Source: Paralimibaculum aggregatum (lineage in GTDB: Bacteria; Pseudomonadota; Alphaproteobacteria; Rhodobacterales; Rhodobacteraceae). Taken from it: a DNA stretch of 64,000 nucleotides. A program made the translations under genes and the position numbers. Under the pieces are notes generated by a model. That model had not been told where the DNA came from, ran no database searches, and saw nothing but the letters and a program-made list of their open reading frames with translations. How positions within the stretch are numbered: position 1 is the stretch's first letter; every line of letters begins with the position of its first letter. Of this stretch, positions 54,338-62,539 are shown piece after piece. Where the stretch lies: NCBI RefSeq assembly GCF_030270585.1, contig NZ_BSYI01000026.1, positions 1 to 64,000 on the forward strand, given 5' to 3'.

Positions 54338-56803
54338 ATGCCCGAGATCCAGACGGACGACACCGCCGCAGCCAAAGCGCTGCCCTCCCATGCCCGCGTG
54401 GTGGTGATCGGCGGCGGCGTGGTCGGCTGCTCGATCCTGTTCCACCTCGCGAAGTTCGGCTGGAAGGACGCGGTGCTGCTGGAACGCGACGAGCTGACCT
54501 CCGGGTCCTCCTGGCACGCCGCCGGGCAGATCCACACGATCAGCTCTGACCCCAACATCTCGCGGCTGCAATCCTACACCATCGACCTCTACCGCGAGAT
54601 CGAGGAGACCTCCGGGCATTCGGTCGGGCTGCACATCACCGGCGGTTTCTACCTCGCCTCCACCAAGGACTGGTACGACTACCTGAAGCGCGAGCGCTCC
54701 AAGGCGCGCTACATGGGGCTGCACCAGGAGTTCATCAGCCCTAGGGAGGTGGCCGAGCGCCATCCGCTGATCGACCCGAGGCACTACCACGCCGCGCTCT
54801 GGGACGATCAGGACGGCGATCTCGACCCCTCCGGCGCCACCTATGCCTTCGCGAAATCGGCCCGCCACCACGGCGCGCAGTATTTCACCCACACCCCCGT
54901 CACCGCGCTCGCGCAGCGGCCCGACGGGAGCTGGGACGTCACCACCCCGCGCGGCACGATCAATGCCGAGCAGATCGTCAACTGCGGCGGGCTCTGGGCG
55001 CGCGAGGTCGGGCGCATGGCGGGGCTGGCGCTGCCGGTGCAGCCGATGGAGCACCACTACCTGATCACCGAGCCGATCCCGGAGATCGCCGAGCGGATGG
55101 CGGCGGGCGGCGCCGGGCGCCTGCCGGCGGGGATCGACTACGAGGCCAACATCTATTTCCGCCAGGAACGGCAGGGCATGCTGCTCGGCACCTACGAGCC
55201 GAGGGGCACGCCCTGGAAGGTGGAGGGCACGCCCTGGGAGTTCGGCCACGAGCTGCTGCCGCCGGATCTCGACCGCGTGGCGGACCGGCTGGAGATGTCG
55301 TTCGAGCGCATCCCGGCGGTCGGCAATGCCGGCATCAAGGACATCATCAACGGCCCCTTCACCTTCGGCCCGGACGGCAACCCGATGATCGGCCCGGTGC
55401 CGGGCATCCGCAACTGCTGGGTCGCGGTGGGCGTGATGGCGGGCTTTTGCCAGGGCGGCGGCGTCGGGCTGACCATGGCGGAATGGATGATCGACGGCGA
55501 GCCCTCGATCGATGTCTGGGCGATGGACGTGGCGCGCTTCGGCGAGTTCGCCACGCCGGACTGGGGCACGGTGAAATCCACCGAGAACTACGAGCGCCGC
55601 TTCGTGATGACCTTCCCCAACGAGACGCTGCCGAAGGGCCGGCTGCAGAAGACCACGGCGCTCTACGACCGGCTGGTGGCGAAGGGCGCGGTGATGGGGC
55701 AGGGCTTCGGCCTCGAGCACGCGCTCTGGTTCGCCGACGGGCCGGCCGATGCGCATGAGGAGCCGAGCTTCGAGCGCAACCGCAGCCACGGCTATGTCGC
55801 CCGCGAGGTGCAGGCGGTGCAGGAAGCCGTCGGCGTGATCGAGATCGCCAACTTCGCCAAGCACGAGGTCCGCGGCCCGGGCGCGCGGGCCTGGCTGGGC
55901 CGGGTGCTGGCCGGCCGCCTGCCGAAGCCCGGGCGCCTCGCGCTGACCCCGATGCTGACGCCGAAGGGCCGGCTCTGCGGCGATCTCACGGTGGGCTGCC
56001 TCGGCGAGGAGCATTTCATGCTGTTCGGCTCCGGCGCGATGCAGGAGGCGCACCGGCGCCGGTTCGAGGCGGATCTGCCGGCCGGCCTGGCCTATGCCAA
56101 TGTCTCGGACGACTGGCACGGGCTGGCGCTCTCGGGGCCGCGCAGCCGCGATCTGCTGGCGCGGCTGACCCGCGAGGACGTCTCCGGGCCGGCGCTCGGG
56201 TTCCGCGACCTGCGGCGCAGCGTCGTCGGCGGGGTGCCGGTGCTGCTGGCGCGGATCAGCTTCTCGGGCGAGCTCGGCTACGAGATCTACTGCCGGCCGC
56301 ATTACCTGCTGCGGCTGGCCGAGGCGGTGGAGGCGGCCGGCGCCAATCTCGGGCTGCGCTGGTATGGCGCGCGGGCGCTGATGTCGATGCGGCTGGAGAA
56401 GGGCTGGGGCGCCTGGACGCTGGAGTTCCGCCCGGATTTCGACGCGGTGGAGAGCGGCCTGGCGGCGTTCATCGACTGGGACCGGGACTTCACCGGCAGG
56501 GCGGCGGCGCTGGCCGCCCGCGCGGCCGGGCCGAGGCAGCGGCTGGTGACCATGGCGATCGATGTCGAGGGGATCGACGTCTCGGGCGACGAGGCGATCC
56601 TGAAGGACGGCCGGGCGGTGGGCCATGTCAGCTCCGGCGGCTATGGCCACCGGGTGCGGCGCTCGCTGGCGATGGGCTATGTCGGCGCCCAGCACGCGGC
56701 GCCGGGGACGCGGCTCGAGGTCGAGATCCTCGGCCGGTTCTGCCCGGCCGAGGTGCTGGGGGCGGCGGCCTATGACCCGGGCGGCGCGCGGATGCGCGGC
56801 TGA
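54338..56803 (+). CDS. Dimethylglycine/sarcosine-dehydrogenase-like FAD-GcvT protein
   Basis: An 821-aa two-part enzyme. Residues 20-430 form a DAO-type FAD domain (VVVIGGGVVGCSILFHLAKFG) with SGSSWHAAGQIH, whose His attaches FAD covalently in relatives. Residues 440-815 form the folate-binding GcvT-like part (EVRGPGARAWLGRVLAG, ISFSGELGYEIYCRP). The family oxidatively removes an N-methyl group from dimethylglycine or sarcosine and passes formaldehyde to tetrahydrofolate. It fits an operon that demethylates betaine-type compounds stepwise after the MttB-type step. It has an AGAAGGAGG ribosome site. Confidence 0.9.
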   Translation: MPEIQTDDTAAAKALPSHARVVVIGGGVVGCSILFHLAKFGWKDAVLLERDELTSGSSWHAAGQIHTISSDPNISRLQSYTIDLYREIEETSGHSVGLHITGGFYLASTKDWYDYLKRERSKARYMGLHQEFISPREVAERHPLIDPRHYHAALWDDQDGDLDPSGATYAFAKSARHHGAQYFTHTPVTALAQRPDGSWDVTTPRGTINAEQIVNCGGLWAREVGRMAGLALPVQPMEHHYLITEPIPEIAERMAAGGAGRLPAGIDYEANIYFRQERQGMLLGTYEPRGTPWKVEGTPWEFGHELLPPDLDRVADRLEMSFERIPAVGNAGIKDIINGPFTFGPDGNPMIGPVPGIRNCWVAVGVMAGFCQGGGVGLTMAEWMIDGEPSIDVWAMDVARFGEFATPDWGTVKSTENYERRFVMTFPNETLPKGRLQKTTALYDRLVAKGAVMGQGFGLEHALWFADGPADAHEEPSFERNRSHGYVAREVQAVQEAVGVIEIANFAKHEVRGPGARAWLGRVLAGRLPKPGRLALTPMLTPKGRLCGDLTVGCLGEEHFMLFGSGAMQEAHRRRFEADLPAGLAYANVSDDWHGLALSGPRSRDLLARLTREDVSGPALGFRDLRRSVVGGVPVLLARISFSGELGYEIYCRPHYLLRLAEAVEAAGANLGLRWYGARALMSMRLEKGWGAWTLEFRPDFDAVESGLAAFIDWDRDFTGRAAALAARAAGPRQRLVTMAIDVEGIDVSGDEAILKDGRAVGHVSSGGYGHRVRRSLAMGYVGAQHAAPGTRLEVEILGRFCPAEVLGAAAYDPGGARMRG

Positions 56804-56820
56804 GCCCCGCGCCGGGGGGC

Positions 56821-56853
56821 GGGCCGCCGGGGGCATCGAGCCCCCGCCGGCCC
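56821..56853. terminator. Large GC hairpin between convergent genes
   Basis: GGGCCGCCGGGGGC (56821-56834) pairs with GCCCCCGCCGGCCC (56840-56853) with one mismatch and a 5-nt loop, 18 nt after the DMGDH-like stop. It can act on both strands because the 69-codon gene converges. There is no T-run. Confidence 0.55.
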
Positions 56854-56902
56854 GGCGACGCCGGCGCGCCGCGGCGCCCGATGGCCGGCGGGGCCGCGCC
56901 GC

Positions 56903-57112
56903 TCAGAGGTATTTCACGCTGGCCCAGTGGCGCGGCCAGCGCGGCTCGGTCATCGGCTTGGCCATCGGCGCGGGCTCGGCGGCAGGCTCTGCCCCGGCCG
57001 CCGGCAGCGGCGCCGCGTGCGGCGCCCGGGCGGGCGGCGCGACGGCGGGGTGGCTCTCGAGGCGGGTCTCGACCGCGCCCGGTTTCGTCAGCAGTCCGAG
57101 ATCGATCTTCAT
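56903..57112 (-). CDS. Small Pro/Ala-rich hypothetical protein (69 aa)
   Basis: The ATG at 57112 has a textbook AAGGAG 7 nt upstream. The product begins MKIDLGLLTKPG, passes through an Ala/Pro-rich disordered middle, and ends in a basic-aromatic tail (RWPRHWASVKYL). No signal peptide or membrane segment. It is convergent with the DMGDH-like gene and divergent from a LysR gene. No family recognised. The conserved-looking ends separated by a linker suggest a short peptide that docks on partners, but this is conjecture. The ribosome site makes it more than a chance ORF. Confidence 0.55.
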   Translation of the reverse strand: MKIDLGLLTKPGAVETRLESHPAVAPPARAPHAAPLPAAGAEPAAEPAPMAKPMTEPRWPRHWASVKYL

Positions 57113-57162
57113 GGCAGGGCTCCTTTCGCTCCGTGCCATTGACATGCGGCATCGGGCCGCGC

Positions 57163-57206
57163 ATTTGAAATTCAATCTTCTCGCCCGCGGTATGAGTTTT
57201 TCAAAT
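57163..57206. promoter_or_regulatory. Long-spaced inverted repeat at a LysR promoter
   Basis: ATTTGAAA (57163-57170) and TTTCAAAT (57199-57206) are exact complements separated by 28 nt; the second arm overlaps the lysR start codon. TTGACA (57139-57144) may be the -35 of the lysR promoter. A candidate autoregulatory site, also within the promoter of the divergent 69-codon gene. Confidence 0.45.
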
Positions 57207-58128
57207 GTCGTTCACGCTGAAGCAGCTCCGCTACTTCCTCGCCGCCGCCGAGGCCGGGCAGGTCTCGGCCGCCGCCACCGCGGTGAACGTCTCGCAATCG
57301 GCGGTGACGCTGGCGCTGCGCGATCTCGAGGCGGCGCTCGGGGTGAAGCTCTTCGAGCGGCGCCCGACCGGGCTCGAGCTGACCCGCGAGGGGCGGGCCT
57401 TCATGAACTGCGCGCTGGCGATCCAGGACCAGGTGGCGCGGGCGATGCACTGCGTCGCGCGGGTCGAGGACCCGCTGACCGGCACGCTCCGGATCGGCGT
57501 CACCGACACGCTGTCGAGCTATTTCCTGTTTCCGCGGCTGGCGCAGTTCCGGCGCGAGCATCCGGGGCTCGAGATCCGGCTGAAGGAGGCGCTGCGGCCC
57601 GAGCTCGAGGCCGGGCTGCTGGGCGGGGAGATCGACGCGGCGCTGCTGATCACCGCGCGGATCGAGCACCGCGACAGGCTGGAGACGCGGATCTTCCACC
57701 GCTCGGTGCGGCGGCTCTGGGCGGCGGCGGGGCATCCGCTGACCGAAAGGCCGAGGATCTCGCTGGCGGATCTCGCCGAGCATGACCTGGTGATGCTGCG
57801 CTCGGACGAATCCGAGCACCATGCGCGCTCGATGTGGGGGCAGTTCGGGCTGGAGCCGAAGGTGGTCTTCGAATCGGCCTCGATCGAGGCGGTGCGCAAC
57901 ATGGTGGCGCATGGCATGGCGATCGCGGTGCTGAGCGACGCGCTGTTCCGCAGCTGGACGGTGGACGGGCTGCGGGTGGTGCGGCGCAGCCTCGTGGAGC
58001 AGCTGCCGACCCTCGATTTCGGCGTCGCCTGGCACCGCGACCGGCCGCCGGGGCCGGCGCTGCTGGCCTTTGCCGAGCTCTTCGGCCGCGCCGAGGGCGA
58101 GCCGGAGGCGGGCGCCGACGGGGGCTGA
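57205..58128 (+). CDS. LysR-family transcriptional regulator
   Basis: A 307-aa protein with the HTH GQVSAAATAVNVSQSAVTLALRDLEAALG in its first 60 residues and a full effector domain. Its stop directly abuts the end of the convergent haloperoxidase-like gene (58128/58129). The only divergent gene is the 69-codon one, so it is the simplest target, together with itself. Effector unknown. There is no strong ribosome site, and the ATG is within the inverted repeat. Confidence 0.88.
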   Translation: MSFTLKQLRYFLAAAEAGQVSAAATAVNVSQSAVTLALRDLEAALGVKLFERRPTGLELTREGRAFMNCALAIQDQVARAMHCVARVEDPLTGTLRIGVTDTLSSYFLFPRLAQFRREHPGLEIRLKEALRPELEAGLLGGEIDAALLITARIEHRDRLETRIFHRSVRRLWAAAGHPLTERPRISLADLAEHDLVMLRSDESEHHARSMWGQFGLEPKVVFESASIEAVRNMVAHGMAIAVLSDALFRSWTVDGLRVVRRSLVEQLPTLDFGVAWHRDRPPGPALLAFAELFGRAEGEPEAGADGG

Positions 58129-59811
58129 TCAGCTGCCGCCGGCGCCGCGGCGGAACGGGGCGTGCAGATAGCCCTCGGCCTTCGCGATCACCAGCCGCGC
58201 CACCTGCCGGCCGAGCACCCGGGCGCGCAGATCCGCATCGACGAAATGGATGCCGCCATAGCGCCGGCTGATCCCGGCCTCGTCGGCCGCCGCCGAGAAG
58301 GTCGGCCATGCCAGCACCACCTCGGCCGCCGGCACCGTGCCCGGCTCGAAGCGCGAGCTGCCGGGGGCGAAGCTGACCGCGGCGCCGAAGCGGTCGGAGC
58401 CGGTGAAGGTGGCGAGCACCTCCGCGCCGGCGGCGCTGAAGCTGCTGTGGCCGGAGGGGTATTCGGCGAAGGGCGGCGAGGGGTCGAGCGTCGGTGTCTG
58501 GTAGCTGAGGAAGCGCGCCGCGAGGATCGTGCGGGTGCCGAGGCCGGGCCCGCCCCAGGCGCGGATGACATGGCCTTGCTCGCCGGTCAGCTCGTCCACC
58601 CCCGGCCGGCCGATCAGCCCGAGCCGGCCGAGGCCGCGGATCACCCGCACCGGGCGGGCATAGTCGTAATGGCGCTTGGCCTCCCAGGTGGCGATGGCGG
58701 CGTCCTGCATCGCGTTGGCCATGACGAAGAAGAGCCTGGCGTCGTCGTCGATGCTGTGGTCGTCGCGCGCCGAGACGTATTGCGCGAAGGCCATCCAGGT
58801 GCCGGGCGGGAAGGCGGTGTCGGTGGCGTCCTCCCAGAACTCGGCGATCAGCTTCTGCCGGTCGGTGAGCGCGGCGCTGAACGCCACCACCTCCTCGGCC
58901 TGGGCGATGAAGCGCGGGCTGATCACCGGGCCGACGAGATCCGGCGTCACCGGCAGGCGCTGGCCGTCGGCGAGCACCACCTCGGCGGTCTCGACATCGA
59001 TCCGCCCCCGAAGGCCGGAGGAGAACACCGGCTCCGGCGGCGGCGGCCGCAGCGCATCGCCGCGCGGCAGGGCGAAGGCCCGCAGGGTGCCCCAGTGCGG
59101 GGTGTAGAACTCCTGGTCGGGCTCGGCGTATTCCGGGTCGATGGGGGTGTTCTCGGGCGTCCAGCGGCCGAGGTCGTGCACCGCCCGCGGGCCGGGATTG
59201 GCCGGGACATAGCCGGAGGGGTCCTCGAAATCGTCGTCCCAGTTCGAGCCGTCGCGGCGCCAGCGCGCGGTGGCATTGGCCGCCATCACGAAGCCGAGGC
59301 CGACGACGGTGCCGCTCAGCGGCTGCGGCCCGGTGTCGTAGCCGAGCGCGTCCATCACCGCCTCGAAGCGGTCGGCATCCTCGGGGAACATCTCGCTGAG
59401 CACCGCGAAGGCGGCATAGCTCATCGCCTCGTGCTTGGCGGCGTCGGTGTTCCACGCGGCGGGGCGCTCGATGGTGTCGCCGAGGGCGGCGCCGCTGGCC
59501 ACCGGGTCGATCGCGGCCCAGGTTTCGTAGAGCACGCTGTGCAGGATCGCGAAGGCGCGCGCGGTGATCGTCGGGCCGGGGCTCTTGCGGGCGATCGCGT
59601 CCTGCGCCACCCGGTCCCAGAGCGCCGAGACGGTGGGGGAGGGGTCGTCCACGGTCACCCGCTGCGACACCGGGGCGACATGGATCGCCACGCTGGCACC
59701 GTCGGCCGGGGCGCCGGGCAGGGCGGCGGTCGGCAGGGTCTCGGTGGCGCAGGCGGCAAGGCCCAGCAGCAGGGTCGCCGCGCCGGCGCGGGCGAGGGTC
59801 AGGGTCGGCAT
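58129..59811 (-). CDS. Lipoprotein vanadium-haloperoxidase-like (PAP2 superfamily) enzyme
   Basis: A 560-aa protein with a lipoprotein leader (LLLGLAAC, lipidated C21) and the full vanadate/phosphate pocket of the vanadium haloperoxidase/PAP2 fold: K379 and R386 (KRHYDYAR), S453-G454-H455 (YPSGHSSFS), R517 and H522 (SRRYGGIHF). Thus every usual binding residue is present. The protein should face the periplasm or outer surface. Either vanadate-dependent halide oxidation or acid-phosphatase chemistry is possible. Bacterial relatives include bromo- and iodoperoxidases of marine bacteria. It abuts the convergent LysR gene and has no operon partner on its strand. Confidence 0.85.
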   Translation of the reverse strand: MPTLTLARAGAATLLLGLAACATETLPTAALPGAPADGASVAIHVAPVSQRVTVDDPSPTVSALWDRVAQDAIARKSPGPTITARAFAILHSVLYETWAAIDPVASGAALGDTIERPAAWNTDAAKHEAMSYAAFAVLSEMFPEDADRFEAVMDALGYDTGPQPLSGTVVGLGFVMAANATARWRRDGSNWDDDFEDPSGYVPANPGPRAVHDLGRWTPENTPIDPEYAEPDQEFYTPHWGTLRAFALPRGDALRPPPPEPVFSSGLRGRIDVETAEVVLADGQRLPVTPDLVGPVISPRFIAQAEEVVAFSAALTDRQKLIAEFWEDATDTAFPPGTWMAFAQYVSARDDHSIDDDARLFFVMANAMQDAAIATWEAKRHYDYARPVRVIRGLGRLGLIGRPGVDELTGEQGHVIRAWGGPGLGTRTILAARFLSYQTPTLDPSPPFAEYPSGHSSFSAAGAEVLATFTGSDRFGAAVSFAPGSSRFEPGTVPAAEVVLAWPTFSAAADEAGISRRYGGIHFVDADLRARVLGRQVARLVIAKAEGYLHAPFRRGAGGS

Positions 59812-59884
59812 GGCTCCTCCGGTCGGCTCTCCCGCGTCATGGTTAGCGCGGCGCGCGGCGCGCCGCCAGCCTGTCCTGAGCGGC

Positions 59885-60538
59885 TCATCCGGGAGGCTGC
59901 CGGCGCTGGCGCCAGAGCACGAGGAACCGCGCCGCCACCATCACGGCAAACGCGAGCATCTCCGCCGCCGGCGCCGGCAGCGGCCCGTCGAGCGCCATGA
60001 AGAGCGCCCCGCCCGCCAGCGAGACCGAGGCATAGAGATCCTCCCGCAGCACCAGCGGCGGCTGGCCGCAGAGCAGGTCGCGCAGGATCCCCCCGGTGAC
60101 CCCGGTGATGCAGCCGAGCGCCACCGCCATGACCTCCGAGACGCCGGCCTGGCGGGCCACCGCGATGCCGACCAGGGTGAACAGCGCGAGCCCCAGCGCG
60201 TCGAGATAGAGCAGCAGCCGCAGCCGCTTGCCGGTGCCGCCCTCGACACGGTCGGCGAACAGGAAGACGCCGAGCCCGACCGGCGCCGCGGTCGCCAGAT
60301 AGGTAATGTCGCGCAGCCAGAAGACCGGCGTCGCGCCGAGCAGCAGGTCGCGCACCGTGCCGCCGCCGAGCGAGGCCGCCGCCGCCAGCGCCACCGCGCC
60401 GAAGGCGTCGAAGCCGCAGCGCGCCGCCTGCAGCGCCGCCGAGGCCGCCAGCACCGCGGTGGCGATCACCGTCAGCACCGAGACGGTGAGCGAGAGCACC
60501 GGGATCAGCGCCCAGCCCTCCGCCGCGATCCCCTCCAT
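59885..60538 (-). CDS. TRIC/UPF0126-family membrane channel protein
   Basis: A 217-aa protein of seven helices in two repeated GG-containing halves: GAVALAAAASLGGGTVRDLLLG and AVALGCITGVTGGILRDLLCGQPP. The GGG/TVRD and GGILRD motifs define the UPF0126 or trimeric intracellular cation channel family, of which prokaryotic members conduct K+. The start at 60538 follows GGGAGGGG; the longer frame upstream covers the repeat-rich promoter region and is rejected. Inner membrane. It is divergent from the HTH regulator gene and has no clear functional link with it. Confidence 0.88.
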   Translation of the reverse strand: MEGIAAEGWALIPVLSLTVSVLTVIATAVLAASAALQAARCGFDAFGAVALAAAASLGGGTVRDLLLGATPVFWLRDITYLATAAPVGLGVFLFADRVEGGTGKRLRLLLYLDALGLALFTLVGIAVARQAGVSEVMAVALGCITGVTGGILRDLLCGQPPLVLREDLYASVSLAGGALFMALDGPLPAPAAEMLAFAVMVAARFLVLWRQRRQPPG

Positions 60539-60616
60539 GCCGCCCCTCCCTGCCGCGCGCCTTGCGCCAGCCTGCCCGAGGCACGGCGGCGCTGCCAAGC
60601 CCTGCCGCACCGGCGG

Positions 60617-60672
60617 GGTCTGGCGCGGGGCCGGGCATGGGGCCGGGCGCAAGGTCTGGCGCGGGGCCGGGC
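60617..60672 (+). repeat. 20-bp direct repeat before the HTH regulator gene
   Basis: GGTCTGGCGCGGGGCCGGGC occurs exactly at 60617-60636 and 60653-60672, a 36-bp period. The second copy ends 20 nt before the regulator start codon. It is between divergent genes, so it may be an operator, or a short tandem duplication. Confidence 0.6.
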
Positions 60673-60692
60673 GGTCATGCCATTCTCGGCCG

Positions 60693-61616
60693 ATGACGCA
60701 GGACATGGGCGAGAGCGGCGGCCCCCTCTATCTCACCACCCGGGAGGTGGCGGGGCTGCTGCGCGTGAAGGAGCGCAAGGTCTACGACCTCGCCGCGGCG
60801 GGGGAGATCCCGCATCGCCGGATCACCGGCAAGCTGCTGTTCCCGCGCTCGGAGATCCATGCCTGGATCGAGGGCGGCCACACCGCGCCCGCCGCGGCGG
60901 GGGCAGCGGCGGAGGGGCCGCGCCCGGCGGTGCTGGCCGGCTCGCACGACCCGCTGCTCGACTGGGCGGTGCGCGAGGCCGAATGCGGCCTGGCGACCCT
61001 GCTCAACGGCAGCCATGACGGGCTCGACGCCTTCGCCGAGGGCCGCGCCGCGCTGGCCGGGCTGCACATCCCGGAGGACCGGAACGGGGCGGCGGGCATG
61101 GGCTGGAACATCCGCAGCGTCGAGGCGCGCGGGCTCGGCGGCTGCGTGCTGATCGGCTGGGCGGCGCGCGCCCGCGGGCTGCTGCTGGCCCGCGGCACCG
61201 GGGCGGAGGTGCGGCGCCTCGCCGATCTTCGCGGCCGGCGCATCGTGCTGCGCCAGCCCGGCGCCGGGGCGGCGACGCTGATGCAGCGCCTGCTGGCCGA
61301 GGCCGGGCTCGGGCCGGCGGATTTCACCGCCGCCGCCGGGCTCGCCCGCACCGAGAGCGATGCCGCCGCCGCGGTGGCCTCGGGCGAGGCGGAGGCGGCG
61401 CTCGGCATCGAGGCGATGGCGCGCCAGTTCGACCTGCCGTTCCGGCCGCTGGTGGCCGAGCGCTTCGACCTGCTGGTCGACCGGCGGGCCTTCTTCACCC
61501 CGCCGGTGCAGCGGCTGATGGCGTTCGCCCGCGGGCCGCGCCTCGCGGAAAAGGCCGCAGCCATGGGCGGCTACGACCTTTCCGGTCTCGGCGCGGTGCG
61601 CTGGCTCTCGCCCTGA
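60693..61616 (+). CDS. Helix-turn-helix regulator with substrate-binding domain, likely tungstate/molybdate responsive
   Basis: A 307-aa protein: an excisionase-type HTH at residues 12-60 (YLTTREVAGLLRVKERKVYDLAAAGEIPHRRITG), an Ala/Pro linker, then a periplasmic-binding-like domain (residues about 80-300) without signal peptide. It contains LADLRGRRIVLRQPGAGAATLMQRLLAEAG. Such one-component HTH-PBP regulators commonly sit next to molybdate or tungstate ABC genes and would sense the oxyanion or molybdopterin. It converges on tupA with a 14-nt gap. Assignment of the ligand rests on that neighbourhood. Confidence 0.85.
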   Translation: MTQDMGESGGPLYLTTREVAGLLRVKERKVYDLAAAGEIPHRRITGKLLFPRSEIHAWIEGGHTAPAAAGAAAEGPRPAVLAGSHDPLLDWAVREAECGLATLLNGSHDGLDAFAEGRAALAGLHIPEDRNGAAGMGWNIRSVEARGLGGCVLIGWAARARGLLLARGTGAEVRRLADLRGRRIVLRQPGAGAATLMQRLLAEAGLGPADFTAAAGLARTESDAAAAVASGEAEAALGIEAMARQFDLPFRPLVAERFDLLVDRRAFFTPPVQRLMAFARGPRLAEKAAAMGGYDLSGLGAVRWLSP

Positions 61617-61630
61617 GCCGCGGGGCGGGG

Positions 61631-62467
61631 TCAGCCGCCGGCGTTGGGGAAGAAGAGCTGCTGGCCGTTCACCTCGAAGCCGGCGATCGCGGCCTGGCCC
61701 TCCTCCGAGAGCACCCAGTCGACGAACTGCTGCCCGAGATCGGCCTTCACGCTGGCATGCTTCTCCGGGTTCACCAGGATGATGCCATACTGGTTGAAGA
61801 GCCGCTCGTCGCCCTCCACCGCGATCGCATAGTCGCCCTTGTTGCCGAAGGCGATCCAGGTGGCGCGGTCGGTCATGATGTAGGCGCCCATGGCGGTGCC
61901 GGCGTTCAGTGTCGCGCCCATGCCGGAGCCGGTCTCGCGGTACCAGCCGCCGGAGGCTTCGGAGACGTCGATGCCGGCGGCCTTCCAGAGCCTGAGCTCG
62001 GCCTTGTTGGTGCCGCTGTCATCGCCGCGCGAGGCGAACGGGGCCTCGGCCTCGGCGATCCTGCCGAGCGCCGCGGTGACGTCGGTCATGCCCTTGATGC
62101 CGGCCGGGTCGGCGGGCGGGCCGACGATGACGAAATCGTTGTACATCACGTCGAAGCGCGCCACCCCGTGCCCCTCGGCCACAAATTTCTCCTCCGCCGG
62201 CCTGGCATGGACGAAGAGCACGTCGCCGTCGCCATTGGCCGCGTTCTTGATCGCCTGGCCGGTGCCGACGGCGACCACGCGGACCTCGATCCCGGTCTTG
62301 TCGGTGAAGATCGGCAGGATGTGGTCGAACAGCCCGGAATTCTGCGTCGAGGTGGTCGACTGCACGAGGATGAACTTGCCGTTCGCCGCCGCCGGGGTGC
62401 CGGGCGCGGCGAGCCCGAGGGCCAGAAGCCCCGCCGCCGCCAGGCCGAATAGCCGCCGTGTCATCAT
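61631..62467 (-). CDS. tupA: Tungstate ABC transporter, substrate-binding protein
   Basis: A 278-aa periplasmic protein with a Sec leader (RRLFGLAAAGLLALGLAAP...AAA, cleavage near residue 28). It carries the oxyanion-binding STTSTQNSGLF motif, the TupA-type variant of the TTTS signature, followed by VVAVGTGQAIKNAANGDGDVLFVHA and SGMGATLNAG. GGAGAGAG lies before the ATG at 62467, with a second Met at the next codon. It captures tungstate for cofactor synthesis. It is third in the order tupB-tupC-tupA; most loci have tupA first. Confidence 0.9.
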   Translation of the reverse strand: MMTRRLFGLAAAGLLALGLAAPGTPAAANGKFILVQSTTSTQNSGLFDHILPIFTDKTGIEVRVVAVGTGQAIKNAANGDGDVLFVHARPAEEKFVAEGHGVARFDVMYNDFVIVGPPADPAGIKGMTDVTAALGRIAEAEAPFASRGDDSGTNKAELRLWKAAGIDVSEASGGWYRETGSGMGATLNAGTAMGAYIMTDRATWIAFGNKGDYAIAVEGDERLFNQYGIILVNPEKHASVKADLGQQFVDWVLSEEGQAAIAGFEVNGQQLFFPNAGG

Positions 62468-62539
62468 GGTCTCTCTCCTGTTGTCGGGAATGTCGTCTGG
62501 GGATGAATGGGGCCGCGGGCGCGGCCGCGCGCGCGGGGG

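Noticed and set aside
53150-56836. 1,228-codon minus-strand ORF opposite the MDR and DMGDH-like genes
   Set aside because: Both plus-strand products show clear family motifs; the antisense frame is a composition artefact.
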